From: Phymatolithon calcareum
Taxonomy: Eukaryota > Rhodophyta > Florideophyceae > Hapalidiales
Assembly (NCBI GenBank): GCA_977006965.1
Contig: OZ345384.1
Location: forward strand, 434,001 to 498,000
DNA length: 64,000 bases
Direction: 5' to 3'
Of the stretch, positions 52,730 through 63,965 are shown piece by piece; the stretch's first letter is position 1; each line of letters begins with the position of its first letter. The translations under genes and the position numbers were made by a program. The notes under the pieces are model-generated. The model made no database searches, was not told the origin of the DNA, and saw only the letters and a list, made by a program, of their open reading frames with translations.

Positions 52730-53232
52730 AGCAGTGATTTCATGAGCTTATCATGAACTATAATACGTTCATGCTGATATTTTCGAATACAATGACAGAA
52801 GATGAAAGAAAGTCAATACGGGACGTTATCAAGCACGAAGGGATAAAATAGGAGCTGTACGAAACTACCATTTGACAAAAATGAGCTTTAATAATCGTGA
52901 ACGACGGAGAATATACGGATAGACTAGATAGAAGTTATTTCTAAATCCCAAGTAGACTTAGAGAGTTTAACATTGTGTACAACACTGAGAACGGAAATAT
53001 ATATGAAGACCTAGCTGGAGATCAGAGCAATATACTCGGCCTATGATTTTGATCATAATGAAGAAATAGAGCTTCTCATTCATCAAGATGCCTCTTTAGT
53101 TTGCAGCTCAAATGGCCGTTTACGAGATAAAAATCAGCTCATGTAGTTGACGTCCAGCAATCCAAAAATGTAATACGAGCAAAAAGGCCATCAGAAAGCT
53201 TTTTTCCTTTTGCACAGGGGAATCCTGAAGAA

Positions 53233-53873
53233 ATGCGTTACGTGAGCCCTATTATGCTAGAGTGCATAAAGAAATACTTGATAATATTTCGTCGGACCTT
53301 TGTTCATGATGAAACATTCTTCCTTTGCACTTCCTATGCTTTTAAAATCAAGAGGGAATCATTTTACTCGAAGTCTGAGTTTAGGGGACCTGTCAATACT
53401 GTAATGGTCCACAGACTGGCCAATACAAAGTCTTTCAGCTTTCACATACCTGCGAAGACTGCAGAGCGAGTGTATAAACACGAAATCTTTGGTAAGACGC
53501 CATCTCATTCTGAATACGGTAAACTGTAGGAATAATATTTGAATGAGAGGTTTTGCAGATATCTATTATTCATTGAGGTGACTATGCAGTCGGAATCGCA
53601 TGGAAATACTTTACAGTTTTGTAAATCTTTCTAATTATGAAGTTGACAACCTAGAAGACCTGAGTGTAGATGTACCTACCATAGCTCCTCTACCAGCTAA
53701 AAATGAATAGCTTGAATTACATTTGGCTTGCAGAATATATCCCATTGAGCTGCAAAATTTAAACAAGAACTGCGGATGGTGGTATTCAAAAAGATGTTTG
53801 AAGAAGTGTTCAAACTGTGAAGATGGATACTACAGATATAGCGTCCAAAGCAGGTCCGACTTTGCAAACTAAA
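53233..53873 (+). pseudogene. Decayed gene fragments with a possible RPA-like zinc-binding end
   Basis: Plus-strand fragments: 53233-53529 (HDETFFLCTSYAFKIKRESF), then frames with stops to 53873. The last reads CRIYPIELQNLNKNCGWWYS followed by C-x3-C-x2-C-x4-GYYRYSV. An aromatic WY before clustered cysteines and a YRY end recalls the C-terminal zinc domain of RPA1-like proteins, including those carried by Helitrons. Similarity is short and unproven. Confidence 0.25.
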
Positions 53874-54593
53874 TCATATGAGACCGATAGAGTAATGCTA
53901 TAGCCTACTCTTTGAAGTGCATATATTATCTGGTTCAACAAAACTCTTCTTCAAGTCATGAGATCTTTTCATGATGTCAGGTTTCTTCTTTCCTGTGCTC
54001 ATGAGATCTAATACAAGATAAACTACGCTATTAAATATCAGAACTCAAATTAAAATAGTGTCTTTAACTCTCTCTTCTTAGAAAAAAATTAGAGAAACAG
54101 AAAAAATAAGCTAAATCGTACGTCCTCGCAACCTGTCTCCTGTTTAATCGCGTCTATTCCCTATTCCCCCGCCGATCTGATAAATGATAGAGCTGTGAAG
54201 ACTGGGCACTATTTACATTTGTAAGCTCTCCACTTCGGCAGACACTTAATGATCTGAAGGAAGCCGAAAAGAATGGTTCTAAATAGAAAGTATAGAAGTA
54301 CTGTAAGGGTGGTGTTTTAAGTATAAATGTGCTCTCATAAGGACATTTTTCTAAAACTTCCTTACGTGTGGTAGCTTGAATAATACAATTGATTTGAGCT
54401 TGCAGATTACAGAGTATCGTCTTCTCTTTCTCTAATAACTTCGACTAGGAACTATTCAGAGAAATAGAATCTAATCAACGCGCAATACAAGCGCATCGGA
54501 AATTAATGGCAAAATATAGAGAATAACTTCTATGACATGCTCAATCTGTCATTGACAGCGTGCTGTCATAACACTTGTTCACTGGACACAGTT

Positions 54594-54790
54594 ACACGTG
54601 TCCGGTGTTGATTAGTGGTTAAGAGTTGATGAAATATGATATTTGAACACTCCCCCTCACCTCGAGGTGACAAAGACTGATGATGATTTATTCAGCTGGC
54701 CCACAAACTGTTTAATTTCAAAAAACCAACAGGCCACGTGCCCGGTGTGGATTAGTGGCTGAGAGTTGATAATATATGATATTTAAACAG
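54594..54790. repeat. Direct repeat, two copies of about 55 bp
   Basis: 54594-54648 and 54735-54790 share CACGTG(T/C)CCGGTGT, GATTAGTGG, GAGAGTTGAT or AGAGTTGAT, and ATATGATATTT.AACA. Unit distance about 141 bp. No inverted ends. GTGG(T/C)T.AGAG is faintly box-A-like but no box B follows. Confidence 0.75.
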
Positions 54791-55212
54791 ACTCAAATAT
54801 GATCAAAATTCTTCTTTGCACCATCAGTAGTTTACTGTTACTTCGAAGCATCTAAGAAGGGCATGAAATCTGTGCAATGCCCTAAGTATGAGGGGAAGTT
54901 GAAGCCCATAAGTGAACTGACAATAGAGATAAAATCAAGGTGAAAAAGCTCCCTACACTTTATGTATACGATAGAAATGAGGATGGAAACCAGCTGTAAA
55001 TTATGAAGAATTAACCTCGGAAAGGACAAAACTTTCTCTGAAAGCCTGGAATATCGCATATTTGAGCACAATTCCCTATTTTCTACGGTTTTTTAGTTTT
55101 TTAAGATATATTCAAGCAACGCAATATATCGAATTTCTCAACATGCCATGAAAACATCTGAAAAGAATATGCGGAAAGTATCTCTCTGACTTTCTCACGT
55201 ATTTTTTACGAG

Positions 55213-55386
55213 TACTAACTTGAAACGTTTCTGCAAACAGTCGCAGCCGCTGAGACCATGGAGGATAGCATAAAACGCCGACTTGCAGGAGTTCCACTAA
55301 TGAAGAAGCGCCGTGTAACTAGTGCTGCACTGATCGCAGATGTCGACGATCCCGATGATGACGACCTTGATCCTCCTTGTCCTTGA
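55213..55386 (+). other. Probable terminal exon preceded by a branch site and acceptor
   Basis: TACTAAC (55213-55219), a pyrimidine-rich stretch and CAAACAG end at 55240. The frame opened by that acceptor runs to TGA at 55384-55386 and encodes MEDSIKRRLAGVPLMKKRRV and an Asp-rich end (DVDDPDDDDLDPPCP). A perfect branch motif 21 nt before the acceptor and an open downstream frame support a real last exon. The upstream exon is not identified. The basic/acidic tail suits a nuclear protein. Confidence 0.45.
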
Positions 55387-55389
55387 TCT

Positions 55390-56107
55390 GAGCTCAGTTA
55401 ATTTGGCATCCAACGTAACTATCATAGCCTCCATTGCCTATAAGACTAGCTCCTTTCAAATTGTCATTACACCTTGTACTTGCAGCAAGACCTTACAGAG
55501 AGTATTACAGTCATTACAGTACCGTATGTTTCGATGCGTACTTACACAATAAAGGATCACCAAGAACAACCCCTAGAACCGCTGCTTACAGCTTACAGAT
55601 GCTTTCAATGTACTGTTTACACTGCTTACACTGTAACAAATACAGTGCTGACGCCTGCGGCTTGCTAGGGAAACCGCGAAGTGTCTTCCAGAATGTTCCA
55701 TTGATCCATTCCTCATACTGCGAAGTCATCCTTGAACCAATTCTTTTTCTATAAAGCTCCCCGCTTCGCGGCGCCATCGGCGTTTTGCCAGGGAACAACC
55801 CGACAACAGCCAATCTTCCAACTCGAGCGTTTCAAATCCCACAGTTAACCATTGCAGACAAGTTTTTCAAGACCTTATGCCTACTGTCTAAGTGAACGGA
55901 AGCTGGTGTATCCCTCTAGATCCGATTAAAATTCAAGATATGGCAGTTTACAAAACAATGCATAATATGATTTCAGAGTTCTGCAAAGCCTATTTCAGTT
56001 ATGGGTTTCTCCAATTTATTTGAATTATTTCGTTTTCCCATGCCAAAACGAAGGTCTATGTTGTGCTAAGATCCAATTTTCTATTGCCCTGAGGGTAATT
56101 TTTGATT
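55390..56107. other. Gene-free stretch
   Basis: Contains loosely repeated TTACAG/ACTG text at 55.49-55.64 kb. No coding unit supported. Confidence 0.45.
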
Positions 56108-56111
56108 CTAG

Positions 56112-57950
56112 TGACTATTTGAAGGACCCCCTCAACTGAGAGGCGATTTGAAAGCTCGAAAGAATCCAAAAAGAAAAATGGAACCAGATCGCTCGCGCCA
56201 TATTCGTAAAGCCTGGCTTATCTTCTGTGCTAGGCGTAGCCACACTACTAGCTCCAATTGGCTTTTTCTTCTTTAATGCATGTTTCGGAGTTGTCCTATC
56301 GCAACTCCCCATCCGTACGGCTACAGTAGACTTTAACAGATACGAGTGGTATTTGATATCACAACAGTTCTAAGCCGCACAGAGTGCAGAGCTTCGGGGA
56401 GCCTAACATCTAAATCTCTAGCAGCCAATCTTCAGCCGCCGTCCTTCAAAGCGATTACCGGGGTTGGAGATCATTTAGGATGCTCACGGTAGCTCGTCAA
56501 CTCGATACTTTCTTTCATCTTCTCTGTCCTCTCTCCCCCGCTTCCTTGAGCATTGCGGCACAGCCCTCAGGACGGAATCCATGCACAAACAAACTACCAG
56601 AAGGTGATAGTCTTCTCCCATGGAGTGGCCGAAGCAAAACTCTTACCATTTTAAAAAGGCTTGCCTTGAAGCGCGGAAAAATTCCTCGCACTGCTCTTGT
56701 CACCTTCTTTTGCGGCACAGGTGCACGCGTTGGCCGACCGACTATGATAGCCGGCCTGTATCAAACACGCTTAAATTCGCAAGATTTCTTCGAAATCCGT
56801 CCACGGCAGGGATGAGTCTGGCATATCGAGCGTGGCAAGTTCTCGATTCGCGGAGTCCCAGGCGAGCGCATTCCCGATCGAGCCAGCCATTTCCGGCTGT
56901 ATTAAAGCAGAAATAAGCGCTTTGTGCAGAGCGATCGCCGCGGCCACTTGCATCGCCGCGGGCACGGGCGCCCGCACCGTAAACTCGTCTTTTGTGGTCC
57001 ATTCGGTCCGGTCTGACTTTGCCCCCCCAAAATTGAATTCGTTCGGCGAGAGCAAAGAAAATATACAGGTCACTCAAAAGTACCAGACCTGCCATTCCAG
57101 GGGAAAAGCAAAGTCCGAGTGCGGATCAGTAAATCAGTACACATTACGATAGTATAGGTAAACCGGTCGCGTAGAGTGCTCCAGACTATACGGAGCTGTT
57201 TACACGTTAAAGAAAGAGAGTAGTATTGTTCAGAATGTACTTTGGAAAAAGCAAAGGTTGCGCTAGCAAGACGTATCGCGAGCAATGGGTTCTGATTAGT
57301 CATCCATTGAAGAAGTCTAAGATTACGGCAGTCATATTGTCAACGTCAAGGTTGAGAACGCTCACGATGACTTTTCAGATGCTCAGCAGCTTGAACCGAG
57401 CCATCACCGGCAAAGCGCGAACCGTCCAGGGATGCTTACAGTGCTCATCCTTGCCAATCTTCATCGCGAAACGCCTGTTTATAGTCTGCAGTCGCCATCA
57501 AATTCTCTTCAGAAGGACACAAAAGCTTCGATAAAACATTCAGAAGCTCTAAAAGCTCTCTTCCAAGCTCTCTCCTAAGTCGATCAGGGCTATTGGCACA
57601 AATCATCTGACCGGGAATTGTATGTCATCATGCCCGACTACGAGCCGAAGAATAGTTCTCACTAGCGGCCAAAGATCAACCGGAAATTTCTATTTCCGTT
57701 TGACGCACGATTTTTCTCTCAGTTCTGGGACAGAGACATATCCGAAATTGTGATATTGGACTTCATTCGAAGTATGATTGCGTGGCGACGATGTTTACCC
57801 AAGTTTGTCTGTGAAAGCGTGCTGCTTGAACGTCCGCTAAGTTTAAAGAAAGGGGCGAAAAGAGACTACAGTGACAGATATTATGAATGTTTTCGAAATA
57901 CTCGTCCTCATGGCAATCGCTGTGATACTTGACCTTGAGAAACCGAATAA
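56112..57950 (+). mobile_element. PiggyBac-like element, copy 2, 5' end to mid-transposase
   Basis: Left end TGACTATTTGAAGG with CCCCCTCAACTGAGAGG, preceded by CTAG (56108-56111). Plus-strand transposase pieces: EQWVLISHPLKKSK (57.28 kb), CLQCSSLPIFIAKRLFIVCS (57.43 kb) and a damaged block at 57.75-57.93 kb colinear with the PTVSELLKFFGV region of copy 3. The right end is missing. An R1 repeat is inserted at 56261-57030. Defective. Confidence 0.7.
56261..57030 (-). mobile_element. R1 repeat, copy 2, inserted in a piggyBac-like element
   Basis: The flanking transposon sequence is continuous in copy 1, so about 770 bp were inserted here (possible 5-bp duplicate AATTG). On the minus strand it begins with G7 and ends AAAGAAGAAAAAG. 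It encodes MQVAAAIALHKALISALIQP, EMAGSIGNALAWDSANRELA and a matched FEEILRI-stop near 56771. Its 3' end is A-rich like a retroposed transcript. Protein not recognised. Related to 26.15-26.56 kb. Confidence 0.65.
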
Positions 57951-57959
57951 AGTTTTCTG

Positions 57960-58970
57960 GCTTCTGCGATACTCGACACAGGGCTACAGACCCAATTAAT
58001 AGGTTCGAACCGATTCCAATTTTCCCTTAAAGTGGAATTATTTGTTCAATATGTCTGTCCGCCACTTTTTGAGTAGCCCCAGCTGCACAAGTATTAACTC
58101 TGGAAGCATCGAACTATTTGAATTGGTTTATCTGTGCATTTCATTGCCACCCACGAAGTAGGATTTTGGCGTGAAGAAAGAGGAGACGATGCCACTTAAT
58201 ACTCCTCAATAAGCTGATATTGACCTCTGGAGCCCTCTTCCGGCCGATACACTCTACTCAGATGCTCTCGCTGTCTCTATCTCCCAAAATATCAATGTCA
58301 AGATCTTCATTGCACTCATCACAGCTGCCCTTAGTTCTACATTTAGAATCGTCCTCTGAAGTCGCAACAGTCCCTACAAGACAACGCGCTCTGCCGCATT
58401 CATTTTGCGCGTCATCGAGAACGCGAAAGCTGTGGTTGAGCTCCTTTGTAGCACCGTTAGCGGACTACGTGATCAAGTGAGGAGGGAACACAGGATCCAG
58501 ATACAGGTTCGCAGTCTACACTCTATCCGTCCACGAGCACGTCAGCGGCAACAGCCTCTGAATATCTCCAGACCGCGGACGAAAGTGGAATGATCTGCAC
58601 ATTATGCTCTTTTGAGATTAAATCGAATTAGTGATGGATCAGTGCCTCGCCAGAAAGAAGGAAGAACTCCTATCGAAACGTCTTGGAGTCTTGGAGAATC
58701 GTCGTCGTGGATTAAAGGTATGACATGGCGCCTTGTAATTAGCTCTTGCATAGCAATGGCCGGCATTTCCCACCCCTTTTCAAGATAAACCAGTCTTCAT
58801 CTTTTCACCACCTGTGATTACACTCAGTCGTGTTGATTTCTGTTATATAGCCCGAAATGCGAGTGCGGATCCAAAAGGCATATCATCTGTGTCCGCGATT
58901 ACTGTATCAATATCAATTTCCATATTTGAATTTTGAGGTGGTTCCTCATCCTCGAACTTAGGACCGGGTT
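57960..58970. other. Unassigned stretch upstream of the gag remnant
   Basis: A plus-strand frame at 58405-58593 (VIENAKAVVELLCSTVSGLR) looks coding-like but has no start context or domain. Possibly element debris. Confidence 0.35.
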
Positions 58971-59978
58971 TTACCGCTTACTGCATTCATTTCTTCTCAG
59001 ATTTGTCATGTTGTTTCGTTGATGGAGACTTAGCAGTTGTCCTGCGGTAATCATCGCGGTGTTCTGAAGCGGTATGTCCAAGATTTTTGCATTTCCCGGA
59101 ACGTGGTTTCTGATCCTTAGTCTCAGTGCGCTTTGTGTCTGGTGTGGTTGTACGACCAGCGTCCATGGCAATCGCATTTTGAATTTCCCAGCTTACAGAC
59201 TCGCTTGATGCGATCCCGTTTGCTGCGCGTATGTTTAGGTTAGTTGCGCGAGAACATGCATCAATTCTTGCAAACGGGGTTCCGAAGCATTGATATACAC
59301 TGCAATCAGAGTGTCTTCATCATCACGCTTTCCTGCCCGGCACATTAAGCTTGTGAACCGATCACTATATTGTTGTACACACTCCTTCTTTGACATGGCG
59401 ATAGTCATAAGCTTCCTCATGAGTTGGTTACGAAGAGCAGGAGTTTCAAAATGTGCCAAGAATTCTTTCTCGACCTCTGGCCGCGCTTTTCCCTTTATAT
59501 TCACATTAGCCCACTACCTGTTGAAACTGAACAGTGAGGGAAGTATCGCGGAAACCCAGCGATCCTCAGAAATCCCATGAATATCGAGAAGAGACCTACA
59601 ATGGTCGAGAAATTCGAATGCGTCTTTTTCGGTATTGCCTGATGTGGCACCAAACGTTGGTAGGGTCGGAATTCGTCTTGAAGGTCTCTGGTTTCCAGTG
59701 TTTTGTTCCAGACCCGGTCCATCACATGCCATAAAGCGAAGTAACTGTTATGTGGTCGCCATCCTTGTCGTTGCCGATTCCATGTCGGTCAGAAGCGCAT
59801 CTCTTGCTTTCATTGGCTCGTCCTTCTCTAGTCCGAACTCGAGCTTGCTTTGCGCATCTGTGCTTTCGCTCCAACGGTTAGCATGATACATCTCCAAGTA
59901 GGAACCCTTTTTTGCTTCTGCCGTCCCAACAGGGACTGCAGCTGAATAACCTGGTCGGTCATGCTTGCATGATATCAA
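58971..59978 (-). pseudogene. Ty3/gypsy-type Gag remnant
   Basis: Minus strand in shifting frames: LPTFGATSGNTEKDAFEFLD (59.64 kb), then EKEFLAHFETPALRNQLMRK, MSKKECVQQYSDRFTSLMCR (59.3-59.47 kb), typical of the retrotransposon Gag capsid region. A broken zinc knuckle follows (CKNLGHTASEHRDDYR, 59.06-59.11 kb). At least two frameshifts. No protease, RT or LTR recognised next to it, so an isolated fragment. Confidence 0.75.
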
Positions 59979-59999
59979 CAGCCGAGACCCCTCAACGCG

Positions 60000-60557
60000 G
60001 AGGTACAGCGGAGAGTCTTGCAGTACGGATTGAAAAAATGTTGGCTGAAGAGATGTGTGAGGATCTTGGCGTCAATCAGATACTTGCTCCCGTTTATTGA
60101 AATTTAAGATTCTCAATCTTAAGTAATAGTTTGGCGATATCTGCAGTGCCCCTGATTTGGAACGTTGCAATATTGAAACAGTCAGCTTATCTCACGCATT
60201 TCACTTCTAGCATGCGTGCTACAAAATTGAACACAATTTAGAAAACCTCCTAACAGCGGCAAATGCCTCAGGAAGCAACCGTGCTCCTAGATAGTCTTGC
60301 AGGAAAACATTCCTCCGCTTTTGGGTTAAATTTAAATCAACAAACATGCTTGTGCAATTCCAATGGATGGTTGCACTTTACGTGAACCTCAATATAGGAG
60401 TTGCAGCTTACAGCTGTAGGTGCCTTGAAGCAACCGACAAATTTCACAAGCTCAGCAGAGCACGACTCAAATCCAATGATACACATCGGATTAACCCTGT
60501 CGGGACGACAGCCCCCAGAATCCAAACTTCCTCCGGGAGCATTGTATTCCCGTCTCC
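60000..60557. other. No supported gene
   Basis: A short ATG frame at 60346 (MLVQFQWMVALYVNLNIGVA) is cut by the LINE at 60558 and a Cys-rich antisense frame overlaps it. Neither is convincing. Confidence 0.35.
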
Positions 60558-61545
60558 TAAGCCGACCGAGCCCTCAATGACGCCGCACGCCGACACCAGA
60601 GCAGCTTCGACTACAGCATATGGCCTCCATCATCACACCATCATCTCCTCTTGCATCTCGCTTTCTAGCATCATTAATTTATCCATCGCTTTTGTCACTT
60701 CCTCTTCAGTTCTATCATTCATCTGTGGTTGCGCTAGGTTGAGTTGAAGAGTTTCCAGCAGCACTGATGCTATTTCGTCATAGTTTTCGATATATGCCGA
60801 GGGATTTCGCTGAGGGAAGCGACCGAAAAACCATTTGGCTGCCCAAAGTCTATGCTTTCTCTACCTGATTTGAACTACGGTGTTTGGATTCTGGTTCATA
60901 TCCACGGCGATTTTGCGCTTTTTGGCCTTCTTCGTCTCGCTCCTTGCCAAATATATTCGCAGTTTCTCATCCTTGTAGGTGTGCTTTTCTTCCATTGCCC
61001 TCTTCGCCGGGTTGTTCAACAGTTCGTGCTCTTCGAGGTATCGAATATCCCTCTGTGCCTGTTCTAAGTCCTCATCTTTGCCCTCGTATTTCTTGCTTCT
61101 CTCCAGGTCCCGATTTGCACGCAGGAGTTGCAGCGAAAAGTGTTCTCCTAATATCCTTCGCCTCAGCTCTGGTGGTGTGGTTCTGCATAGCGTTCGCATT
61201 TGATTACTATTCCGCTTAGCAAAATGGCCAAATGTAAGGGAGTAGAACAGTCCATATACCTAATCCACTTGCGCTTCAATGGACTTCGACCACGGCGTTA
61301 GGTGCAGTGTGTATTCCCATCGACATTGGAGCAGGGCCTTATATATGAATATGCATTTTGTTGTCGTCAGTCCTTTAGATGTGACCCCAATATCCCGCAG
61401 GGCGAGGAGTATACCTTTCGCTTTGGAAAGGCGTTTCAGGGTGGCGTGGTCGTTTACACCTGTATTGTCGATCGCTGTACTGAGGTACTCCAGTCGGCGG
61501 TTTTCGTGCTGCTCAGACCCCGCAAGTCTTAATTTTCGCTGTAAC
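60558..61545 (-). pseudogene. LINE family C RT C-terminal part with 3' tail
   Basis: Minus strand with frameshifts: DIGVTSKGLTTTKCIFIYKA region (61.33-61.4 kb), RTLCRTTPPELRRRILGEHF and DIRYLEEHELLNNPAKRAME (60.95-61.2 kb), a C-terminal NPSAYIENYDE-like region, then the tail AAGCTGCTCTGGTGTCGGCG at 60.56-60.61 kb. The downstream TAAAATAAA part is missing. Same family as 10.9-12.9 and 14.7-15.1 kb. Confidence 0.8.
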
Positions 61546-61725
61546 CGCTGACACGTACCACCGTGCCGTGGGTAACCGATTTGTGTTCCTGACGATGCTC
61601 ATAAATATTTCGGCGTCTGAAGTGCGTTCCGCTGTACTACCGAATCGTGCTACACCCCGATATGCGAAAATGGCACTTAAGACAGTCCCGTACCCTGGCA
61701 CAATTGGAGTGGAAAACGGCCCTTG

Positions 61726-63328
61726 TGTCTATTTGACGAACCCCCTCAATTGAGGGGCGTTTTAAATGCTCAAAAGAGTTTGTAAAAAGAATGCGGAACA
61801 GGTCATTCGCACCACATTTAGTAAGGCGAGGTCGTGCTCTGCGTGAGGAGTACCGGAACTAATAGGATATAAAAGCTTCTCTCGGCTCTGGAAACGAAAA
61901 TGTGCTGGTCAATTACAAGAATCACATCCACCATGCCACGAGAAAAAGACCCGCGCCGAGTGGTCGGTGCACCCGTACACGCAAAAGAAACGTCTGTAAC
62001 CAGTCTCGCAGAGTGCCGCAGACTATATGGGGCCTTGTCCAAGTCGAAAAAGGTGAACGGCACAGTTCAAGAGGTACTTGTTGACGAAATTAACGATCGC
62101 GCGAGAACATCACTTCTCGTGAAATGGGTGCTAGTTTGGCAACCGGTGACGAAGACTAAGATTTCGACAGGTAAGATTGTTAACATCAAGGCCGGAAGCG
62201 CTGACGATGATATTTCAGTCTCTCAACAGCTTGAACCGAACCAGCAGCGGTGAAGCGCGTCAACGCCAAGGCCCGCTTACAGTACTCACCTGCGCCAATC
62301 TTGATCGCGAAGCGCCAGCTCAATGACTCAAGTGGCAACCAAAAGCTCTTCAAAAGGCCTCAAAAGCCCGGAAGAAACTCTCAGAAGCGTTAAACGACCT
62401 CTCCCTGGCTCTCTCGCCTACGCGTTGCAAGGCTCTTGGGACCAATCGTCAAAAGAGGAGCTTGATGTCCTCACACCCGACCGCGAGCCGAATACTGTTG
62501 CTCATGGCGTGGCATGGTATGAGAGGAAGGTGGTATGCCCGATTGGGGGAAGGGTTCCCCGTCAGTTCTGGAGAGTTCGGACTGTCAGCGGAGACTTCTT
62601 ATCTGAAAATGCTGGCATTGGGCTCCATACTCCGTACGATTGCTTCTTGTCCATGTTTCCTCAACTACACCTGCGAAAAATTGCTTCTTGGACGTCCGCT
62701 AAGCTGAGAAGGATTGTACGAAAAGAGCCTACAGTTTCAGAGCTTCTTAAGTTTTTCGGCGTGCTCATCCTCATGACAAGGTTTGAGTTCGGGGCTAAGA
62801 GCGATTTATGGAAGACTATGAGGCCGAACAAGTACATCCCCGCTCCTCCGTTTTCAAGCACTGGGATGACCTTCTCGTGTAGAACTCTCCGTTCCCCAGC
62901 CTGAAGTATGCGAGACAAATTACTCTGCGTGCGCGCAAATAGACAGGCATAATCGATGTCGACAAGATGGTTTGGACATGGAGAAGAAAGTACGCACCCA
63001 CGACTGGTCATTTCGATTGAGCACATCACTTCTGTCAATCTGCGTGGTTGACAGCTGGCTTCTGTTATCTGGTGCTCATCCAGAGTCGCAAGACCACATA
63101 AAGCAGCGAAGATATTTTGAAGTACTGGCTCAGCTCATCATGTAATAAGCTCGACGGTGCAGCACTATAAGTTTGCGGTACTTCTACTGGTAGGAACTGT
63201 TTCGCTAAGCATGTTGAAGATATCCATGAGCTAGACGCATTAGATGCGACCGATAGTGACTAGATGTGTGTGGAAAAATTATATTAATCTCATTCCCTCA
63301 ATTGAGCGAAATTTCCGTCAAATAGACA
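61726..63328 (+). mobile_element. PiggyBac-like element, copy 3, both ends present
   Basis: Ends TGTCTATTTGACG / CGTCAAATAGACA, flanked by CTTG (61722-61725) and CTAG (63329-63332), i.e. the same target word with one change. CCCTCAATTGAGGGG lies inside the left end. Plus-strand transposase remnants: SLAECRRLYGALSKSKKVNG, VKWVLVWQPVTKTK, then SMFPQLHLRKIASWTSAKLR, PTVSELLKFFGVLILMTRFE, FGAKSDLWKT and YIPAPPFSSTGM. This order matches the N-terminal half of piggyBac-type transposases (DDE_Tnp_1_7). The C-terminal NCFAKHVEDI end is near 63.2 kb. Stops and frameshifts; defective. Confidence 0.82.
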
Positions 63329-63549
63329 CTAGGCCGAAGAGTCTGCAGATCATCTGATGCTGTGTAAAACTTCTATTCCTCGGTTGATGATCAACCTCCA
63401 AAGCATGATGCTTATGCACTTTTAATCGCAGAACTGTGGTTCACATATTCAATCTCTCGAGATATACCGAGTCGGAATCCTAGTTCATGAACATCTGCAT
63501 AGCGCGTGGACGATTCTGGGAGGACAAGAACGGTTGAGTGACAATCGAG

Positions 63550-63640
63550 ACCTGGGTTCAGAGGGGGGGAAATTGTATGTTTTTTTACAAGCCCTGAACG
63601 CCGGAATTATCCAACAAGAGAGCAGCTTGGGTCTCAGTAA
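63550..63640 (-). mobile_element. LINE family C-like 3' end fragment
   Basis: Plus strand reads CTGGGTTCAGAGGGGGGAAA, TTGTATG, ACAAGCCCTGAACGCC and GAGCAGCTTGGGTCTCAGTAA. Matches 31.93-32.01 kb. Confidence 0.6.
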
Positions 63641-63884
63641 GTACCCTGATATTTCGCGTCGGTTCGCGGAGTGTTTCGCGGCAGCACTCTTGACTTGGTC
63701 TTCAGCGGGGCAGCGTTCTCCATCGCGACAATCGATTTCGGCGGAGAAGCCGCCAAAATGCGCACATTCGTCAACCCATTCGTTGCGGTCACAAACAACG
63801 GCGGGGGCTACCCGCCCGCGCCGGAATTCTTCAGTGTCGTGTCTCGTGGACCGCTCGGTCCGGTTCAGGTCTCCTCGCCTCTGG
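63641..63884. other. GC-rich stretch, possibly R1-related
   Basis: Ends GGACCGCTCGGTCCGGTTCA, like the GGTCCG.TCGGTCCGGTC text at one end of R1 copies (26.5 and 57.0 kb). The rest is too diverged to assign. Confidence 0.3.
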
Positions 63885-63965
63885 GTTCAGAGGGGGGAAA
63901 TTGTAGGTTTTTATTTTACAAGCCCTCAACGCCGGTATTCACCAGAGCAGCTTCCCGTTCATACT
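63885..63965 (-). mobile_element. LINE family C-like 3' end fragment, second copy
   Basis: Again CTGGGTTCAGAGGGGGGAAA then TTGTAGGTTTTTATTTT, ACAAGCCCTCAACGCCGG, CACCAGAGCAGCTT. The shared CTGGGTTCAG flank with 63550 suggests one duplicated the other. Confidence 0.6.

Noticed and set aside
54594-54790. SINE or tRNA-like gene in the 55-bp direct repeats
   Set aside because: Only a faint box A resemblance; no box B, no terminator, no target duplication.
60337-60525. Small Cys-rich protein on the minus strand
   Set aside because: Starts with TTG, no signal peptide, and competes with an equally weak plus-strand frame.
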